Source of the DNA: Anaeramoeba flamelloides | Taxonomy: Eukaryota; Metamonada; Anaeramoebidae | DNA length: 64,000 bases | Assembly (NCBI GenBank): GCA_027625915.1 | Contig: JANTQA010000012.1 | Location: 11,866,501 to 11,930,500 of the forward strand | Direction: 5' to 3' | Part shown: in pieces, positions 58,101 to 64,000 of the stretch | Layout: every line of letters begins with the position of its first letter | How positions within the stretch are numbered: position 1 is the first letter of the stretch | The notes under the pieces: model-generated | What the model saw: the letters and a program-made list of their open reading frames with translations, nothing else | Told to the model about the DNA's origin: nothing | Databases searched by the model: none | Position numbers and translations under genes: made by a program

Positions 58101-61100
58101 GGAATTGGAAATAATTTTAATTTTTTTAAAATATGAAAATTATTTTTTCATCTTTTATTTTTTGGTTTTTCATTTCATTTTTTGAATTACCTAACCTGTT
58201 TTGTTCCATCAATAATTTTTTCGAATAGTTTTTACCGGTTTAAAGTTAAGTTCTTTTAAAACATAAGAACTCAAATAAAGCCAGTTGATGAGTTTCTAAC
58301 CATTTGATCGATCAATATTCTTAATAGAATTTAAACAAATTTAGTAATGCATTTTTTTCTTATGCTCATCTCCAAAATTTTTAACACACCTTTGATTTAT
58401 TTGTATTGATAATTTTTTGATTTTTTGTTTTGTTAGTATTATAATTTATAAACAATTGTTAACATTTCAACTAGTAAAGGGTTCTAATTTGGTATTTCTT
58501 CTTGAATTGATTAAATAAGATTTTTTTTTCAAAAATTGAATTTTGGTGTTTCTGTGATGTTAAAAATTTTGAATTGGAGTTTAGAATCGATTTGAAAAAT
58601 TATTTTTATAGAATATGAAGTACTCATAAATAATTTTTTTTTGGATCATTAAAAGAACTACCTTTATTTTATGTTCTGTGAGAATTGAAATTTAATGTAG
58701 TAAATAGAAAAAACGATTTAAAAGATTGTTTGTGGAAGGGAATTCAAAATATTGCGAAAATTTGGATTTAAATTGAAATTATTGTTTGATACAACAATTT
58801 TCTGGATTCCTGAAAAAGTCAATGTCAAATTTAAAATCAAACTTTTTGAGTTATCCATATTATATTCATGTATATTTAGCACTTAATTTAAACATATAAC
58901 CCTTTGGAATAAAACTGATAAATAGAAACATTTGAATATTTTGTTTTTTGAACTTTATCAAGTTAAATTTCAAATTTGGATATCAGAGAAAATAAACTCT
59001 TTTTCAAATTAAAAGGACACAAAAAATTCAAGAATTATTCATAATTGAATCAAATTAATTGTAGTATCATTCAAAAATCTAAGAAACGCTTTAAAACATA
59101 AAAAAACACCCAACTGAATCTTTAAAACTCAATAAAACAAAAAAATAAAAATTCAATATTAAAAAAATTGGTGTGCCCTTTTATTCAAAATGAGAAATCT
59201 CATTTTGGAAATTGTAAAGAAAAAAATTATAAACCCATTTAAAACCGTTGAACAAGGTGAATTGAGAAAAAGTTCTCTACATTTTATTGATAATTCTTTA
59301 CAGTGTCAAACTTTTGCCGTTAAAGTCTCATTTTCAAGATAAAGTCGCAATTCATCTGGGTATTTGGTTGGAATTTTTTTCTTTATTTCTCTTTTCTTTG
59401 TTCCATACAGCAATCCAATAATGGTCTTTCTTAATTCCTACATCTAGCTGATTCGAAATCAAACTTAAACTATTTGAATTTACACACTGGTAGATTATTT
59501 TCAAAATTGATTTTCTTCTTATCTTGCTTTTTCATTTTCCAACTGTTCAATATCCATAAATAACAAAAAAATGAAAAAATGAATAATTAAAATGAAAATC
59601 ACCAATTGGTAATTATCTTATTAACGATCGAATTCGATAATATTGGTGATTTGAGAGGTGTGCCCTTTTGTTTGAAAAAGAGTTTATTTTATCCAAAAAA
59701 TAAAATTATTAGAAGAAACATAAAAATTTTAACAGGATCCATTGGCTTTTCATTTTTTAAAAGTCAAAAAATATGATGTAATACATGATGTATATATATG
59801 TATATGTATATTCACTGAACCCCAAACCAAGCTAGTTATTAATAAAAAAAGGATTATTTTTTTTTGCATATCTTAATTAAAAATAGTAATCATTTTTTAA
59901 AATAGAAATTCTTTTAAATGAATAGAAGTGTTGATTGTTCAATACATGAATTATTGTTTTGGTTTTTATTTCTTAGTACATTTTTTTTTGAGATTAATCA
60001 AATTTGACCAAGTACAAAATATTTTTTAAACTAATTTACAAATGATGAAAAATTTCAACACCATAAGTTTCAATAAAGCCCATTAATATCAATAAAAATA
60101 TTCTTGAAAGCAAATTTTGTGACTAAATTTGATTTAAAATGTAAAAAGAAACACGTATCAAAACTGAAGCTACGATGATTGAAAATTAAAAAAAAAAGTA
60201 AAATTTTAAATAAAAGTACAAAAATAAGTAAAAAACATCGTAAAAATTGGAAAACAATTTTTTTCTTCTAATATGCACACACACCCTTTTAAAGTTAATT
60301 TAAATCCTATTACAGTTAGAAAATAATATTCAATTATTAAAAGAAATTATGTAACAAACAATCATTTTTCATAAACAAAGTTGAGAAAATTTTTGAAAAA
60401 AAATTAATTCTAAACCATTTTCCAGTCAAAGGGATCCAGTTTTAATCGGTGAATAAACTGTATTTTAAAAGGTTTGCATGGATATTAGAAGAAAAAATTT
60501 ATTTTCCAATTTTTACGATAGAAATCATTTTTTCAGATTTTTTCACATTTGTTTTTCTTATTTTCAATTTTTTTTTGATACATAATTCTTTTGTATTTTT
60601 TTTGTATTGTAAAGCCTATATTCACATGGTAAAATTCTGTTATTTTAATGTTTTGAAACAGTAGAAATAATTGTTAAAAAAATGACATTGATTTCTATTG
60701 GAATTTTATTCAATCTTTGATCCTGATATTTGAATAATAAATGTGAAAAATTTTCACTTCATTTTCATTTCCTTTTTCAAATAGAGACCACAAATCCCAA
60801 ACTACTTCGTTTGGGGACTTGATTTCTAAAAGAAAAGTATGGAAAATGAAGTGAAAATTGTTTCATATTTATTATTCAAATATCAGTAGAAGTTCAAAAC
60901 GAACATTGTTGTTTTTCTAAATGGGGAATTAAGAATTTGAGTTTTTTAATTTTTAAGAAAATCCATTGATTAATTAGTTTTATTTCTAACAGATATCTTG
61001 ACTTCTTTGATGTGTATTATTCTGTTTATTTCTTATTTGTTCTTCAAAGGTTAATTATATAAAATAATTGATATTTGAAAAAAATATTTTTTTTTGGGTA

Positions 61101-62060
61101 ACCTTTGACAGAAACAAAGTTTACTTAAAAAACGGATATCCTTTTTAAAAAACACACTATTAAAAATTGCTTTTTTTTTTTTTTGGGAATTTCAGATCAA
61201 AATCAATTTATATTTTATTTTGAAGTTATCACACCATTCTTAATTTAAAAAACCACAAAAAAATCAATTGAAATTGAAAAAAATCTTATTTCTGATTCAC
61301 TGGATGAAAATCTTGATATATTTTTTATTATTATATTTCAATAATACTAGAGGAGTATATTATGAAAAAAAATCCTTTTTTTTCTGTTTTCAATTTTTTC
61401 AAACACCTTAAATCACACCAATTAAATTTTATTTTTTTGAATCAACAGATAAAAAAAAATAATTAACAAGAAAATTGATGCCAAAAGAATGATAAAAAAA
61501 AATGTAATGAGGATTTAAATCAAGATAATAATTACATTTTTAAGCTTTTGAGTGTTTTTTTTTTTTTTTTCATTGATTTAACTTAAAATGAATAAAGGGC
61601 ATTATGACCGTATTTTAAGTTATATCAAAAAACGAAAAATATCACAAAAACATTCTATTGTTATTTCCCAATGTAAGCTTCAAGCCCAAAAACATTTTAC
61701 TAATGGTTAGTTGTTAAAAAAACACAAGATATTTAGAAAATCAATTTAGAAATGATATTTAAAGAAAAATTTGATTCATCATCCTTTTTGAAATTTTGAG
61801 ATAAAATTTTAATTCTGATAATGGGGATTTAACATTATATATCATACTAAGATATAAATTGAAATTTGAAAGAAAAAACCAATTTTTAAAAATATTTTAT
61901 TCTAAAAAAGTTATAATAACAAAAAATTTTTTTATGAGTTAATTTTCAATATTTTAATTTTATTTCTTTACTAATTAAAAATTAATGACACAAGAATAAC
62001 TAAAATTTTCATTTTAATTTGCATAAAAACTAATTCACATTCTATCTAATTATTTTAATG

Positions 62061-62093
<33 letters not shown>

Positions 62094-62565
62094 ATAAAAA
62101 TAGGCGGTATTAGAATCTACAATTGAACTACATTGGAGAGAAAAATACAAAGAATTAATTGAAGTAAATAAATCATTTATCTTTATGAAAAAATTGTAAT
62201 TAATATTTAATTTTCATAATATACAATAATCTATATAACTTTTATAATAATAAATTTAGCTTTTATGTAACGATAACTTTAAGTTATTAAATACATTTCT
62301 GAATGTTGTTCACTCAGGTGACAGAAAAAACCTTGCATTAATATTAATTAAAGTTTTAATACAATACAATGTTGCTATACCATTTATTTGCCATACAATA
62401 GAATATGAGGTTGAAAATACACGTACACACCAAAATTTATTTAGAACCGATTCATTAGCAACTAGATTAATGGGATTTATGGCTCATGAAGTTGGTATTC
62501 AATATTTAAATTACGTTTTGAAGAAGAACATTAAACAAACAATGAAAATTTCTGATAAACTTGAA
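55174..62565 (+). CDS. C2-domain Ras GTPase-activating protein (3' end not found in window)
   Basis: Four exons are supported. Exon 1 (55174-55207) is MSEIHPDLYVQ. Intron 1 (55208-55281, GTAAGA...TTACAG) joins in frame to exon 2 (55282-55670), giving LYVQVLQCRDLFDENENEIK, the start of a C2 domain that runs through CTVQLDRHQLQT, WEEEFLFLV and LRIQI to LLLKIHFAFKR. Intron 2 (55671-62103) is 6.4 kb. Exon 3 (62104-62163, AVLESTIELHWREKYKELIE), a 96-bp intron, and exon 4 (62260-62565) give LLCNDNFKLL...GDRKNLALILIKV...EYEVENTRTHQNLFRTDSLA. The last is the RasGAP LFR-N/D-SLA motif next to the arginine finger region. Phases match at each join. C2 then GAP is the RASAL/RASA plan: Ca2+/lipid-guided Ras inactivation at membranes. 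The C2 calcium ligands (DLFDEN, then few Asp) look incomplete. After 62565 (GTAAAT donor) the next acceptor at 62616 leads straight to a stop, so the rest of the GAP domain is either further on or lost. Confidence 0.82.
56569..58102 (+). mobile_element. 1.5-kb TIR-bounded segment in the RasGAP intron
   Basis: Left end CCCTAATAAAAAAAC and, on the other strand, right end CCCTAATAAAAAAAAAT; both are followed within about 120 bp by TTATAACATG-type boxes (56699, 58070). The flanks are AAT on each side, a possible 3-bp target duplication. The interior is less A+T-rich than its surroundings (56820-57360) and contains a strong hairpin, but no long ORF. Confidence 0.5.
56870..56916. repeat. strong hairpin
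   Basis: TAAGATGATATT (56870-56881) pairs perfectly with AATATCATCTTA (56905-56916). Outside this, AATGAGATTGTTC near 56847 pairs imperfectly with GAATAATCTCATT near 56923. The loop contains GTTCGAAGAACG, itself self-complementary. Confidence 0.7.
60400..61110. repeat. dispersed repeat carrying a MITE, copy 2
   Basis: Aligns with about 36990-37860 (see that entry). The MITE 60723-60886 lies at the same position. Confidence 0.6.
60723..60886. mobile_element. MITE, TA-CTGGTATT family
   Basis: CTGATATTTGAATAATAAAT at the left, ATTTATTATTCAAATATCAG then TA at the right. Subterminal AAAAATTTTCACTTCATTTTC is mirrored by GAAAATGAAGTGAAAATTG. Length is 164 bp. Confidence 0.75.
62062..62090. repeat. 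(TTA)n microsatellite
   Basis: About nine TTA units just before the acceptor of RasGAP exon 3. Confidence 0.85.
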
Positions 62566-64000
62566 GTAAATTATTCAATTTTTTTCCAAAAAATTCCAAA
62601 AGATTACAATTTTCAGATTTAAATACTTTCGGAAAATCTTGAAATTTAAAATAAGTTAATTATTATTGTTAATTAGGAGATGTGATTCAACAGAATTATC
62701 TCTATTTGCCGCTAGGTTTTCTCGAGTTTTCTGTTTATTTCAAAAAGTAAAAAAAACCTAACAAAAATCTATTGATTTTACAGATAAAATAGAAAACCTC
62801 AAGAAAACCTAGGCACTTGACAACACGCTTCGGCACCTGGCCGCACTTTATGAAACTAGAGACTTGTTTCGAGTCTTTTATCCTAATTGTAATTAATACA
62901 AGATTAAAGTTCATAGGGTAGCTTTTTTTTAATAAAACAAAAGAAAAAAAATATTTTTAAACAAAGACAAGAAAAAGAGAAACAAAAACAGAAATTAAAA
63001 ATAAAAAAACAAATAAAAAGTAAAAACTTAATTAAAAAGTTTTTTTGTAACTTGAATACTGAATAGGTTGATGGCTGTTTCTTTTATTTCGATTTTTTTT
63101 GGATCGCCACCATAATTTGTTTTAATAAAGAGATCAAAATATTTTACCAACAATATATCAAATAAAATAGGTTACATTATAAAGTTTTAAATTAGAACTT
63201 TATAGATAGGGGTTAGCTCTACAAAGCTCTGAGTTTTTAAGACTAAGAATTTTTTTTACAAATTTTTTTTTTGTTTTTTTTGAAAGTTTCCCAAATCTTG
63301 TTTTCGCAAAATCCCAGTACAAGATACCGACTCGGCTGCATTCGCCTCGTTCAAGTACCAACTCTTAAGATTGTACAGAAATACTCGATTCTGTTTGTTT
63401 AATTTGGTTACATTTCACTTCAGTTCAATATGTGTAAGATCTAATCAGAATAATTTAGTTTGTTGAAGATCTGATCGTGAACAAGTTTATCAATTCTTAT
63501 AATGTTTTTTTTTTTTAATTCCTTTTACCCACTCCAAACACCTAAAAAAACTTTAATATCATGAAGAGGAGGAACACAAAGGAACCGAGGCAACTCAAAC
63601 AACTTAAAAAGAAATTTGGAATAAATCTAAAAAATAAAAAATTCTTTTTTAGTCAAAAAAAAGGAAACTCAAAAAAAGTAAATGGAAAAATAAAAAAATA
63701 TTATGATTTAAGAATTAAAATTTAAATTCCAAATAGAGCTTGTATTAAGCAATAAATTCGAAGAAAAATATTCATTGCTTTTTTCATTTAACAGAATTTT
63801 TTATTGACAATCAAAAAAAAAAAAAAAAAATAGTTTTGTTTATTGCATTCAAATATAAAATATTTTACAACATTTTTTTTTTTTTGAAAATGTTAAAACA
63901 AAACTATTTCAGAATTATAACAACACCAATTTTTTAATTTAGTAATTTTTTTTACTATTTCTACTGATCATGAATAAGATTAAAAATACACTTAATATCT
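62566..64000. other. no exon recognised; probably RasGAP intron or downstream DNA
   Basis: An inverted repeat (62711-62813) and a less A+T-rich patch near 63310-63365 are the only structure seen. The rest of the RasGAP catalytic domain is not found here on the plus strand. Confidence 0.5.
62711..62813. repeat. short foldback element
   Basis: CTAGGTTTTCTCGAGTTTTC (62712 onward) is mirrored by GAAAACCTCAAGAAAACCTA ending near 62811; arms are about 28 bp with a 45-bp loop. The sequence just right of it (CGGCACCTGGCCGCAC) resembles TGGCACCTGGTAGCAC at 29972, so a family is likely. Confidence 0.6.

Larger units (their letters stand above)
55671..62103 (+). other. 6.4-kb intron of the RasGAP gene
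   Basis: Donor GTATTT after AAAAGG, acceptor AAAAATAG before GCGGTATTAG, both phase 0. It holds a 1.5-kb TIR-bounded segment (56569-58102), a dispersed repeat (about 60400-61110) with a MITE, and a (TTA)n run at its 3' end. No convincing exon was seen within it. Confidence 0.65.

Noticed and set aside
62164-62205. Read-through of RasGAP exon 3 into VNKSFIFMKKL and a stop
   Set aside because: The GTAAAT donor with the acceptor at 62259 gives a phase-0 join that restores the conserved domain (YKELIE/LLCNDNFKLL), so the read-through is intron.
63310-63365. Less A+T-rich patch (CCGACTCGGCTGCATTCGCC) as a possible RNA gene
   Set aside because: Some self-complementarity, but no tRNA, 5S or snRNA features could be recognised.
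1-64000. CRISPR arrays, operons, retroelements or virus-like genes
   Set aside because: No regularly spaced repeats with unique spacers were seen. Gene spacing and introns are eukaryotic. No reverse transcriptase, integrase, capsid or transposase motif was seen on either strand.

Overview
The window is a stretch of a very A+T-rich eukaryotic nuclear genome, almost certainly from a free-living protist. It has spliceosomal introns (GTAAG...AG), one eukaryotic tRNA gene, and orthologues of core eukaryotic proteins: SEL1L/HRD3, MTMR14, SCC2/NIPBL, TAPT1 and a C2-RasGAP. Its proteins carry long Lys/Glu, Asn and Gln/Asn low-complexity tracts, and most of the sequence is gene-free and full of short decayed inverted-repeat elements. 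An amoeboid or amoeboflagellate lineage of the Anaeramoeba type would fit the protein style, but that is a guess from style and is not shown by any marker.

Layout. 1-4563 (-): 5' part of an SEL1L/HRD3 gene split by a 2.5-kb intron; the intron holds a foldback element and, on the opposite strand, a possible 99-residue nested gene. 4.6-9.9 kb: gene-free, with an 880-bp foldback element. 9872-11101 (-): MTMR14-type phosphoinositide phosphatase. 11.3-18.3 kb: gene-free. 18275-24700 (-): a 2141-residue intronless cohesin loader SCC2/NIPBL, preceded by a small ORF that may be SRP14. 25.1-31.9 kb: gene-free. 31933-32005 (-): tRNA-Met(CAT) with an odd T arm. 32-38 kb: gene-free. 38098-39239 (-): coiled-coil protein with a missing 5' exon. 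39.2-43.8 kb: nested foldback elements, ending with a clean TIR element just before TAPT1 (43838-45337, +). 48826-50321 (-): two nearly identical DNA-deoxyinosine glycosylase domains joined by a Lys-rich tract. 55174 to beyond 62565 (+): C2-RasGAP gene with a 6.4-kb intron between its C2 and GAP exons.

The genes form no visible pathway or operon; each looks independently transcribed. The recognisable functions are ER-associated degradation (SEL1L), phosphoinositide turnover (MTMR14), chromosome cohesion (SCC2), membrane biology (TAPT1), DNA base repair (HDG) and Ras signalling (RasGAP).

The space between genes is mainly a graveyard of small non-autonomous DNA elements. At least three families have TA target sites and palindromic bodies, and there are several families of 0.5-1.4-kb diverged dispersed repeats. 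I see no transposase, reverse transcriptase, virus-like gene or CRISPR array. The strongest candidates for follow-up are the double glycosylase gene, the tRNA-Met with a one-base T-arm bulge, the nested foldback architecture, and the repeat-filled giant introns.
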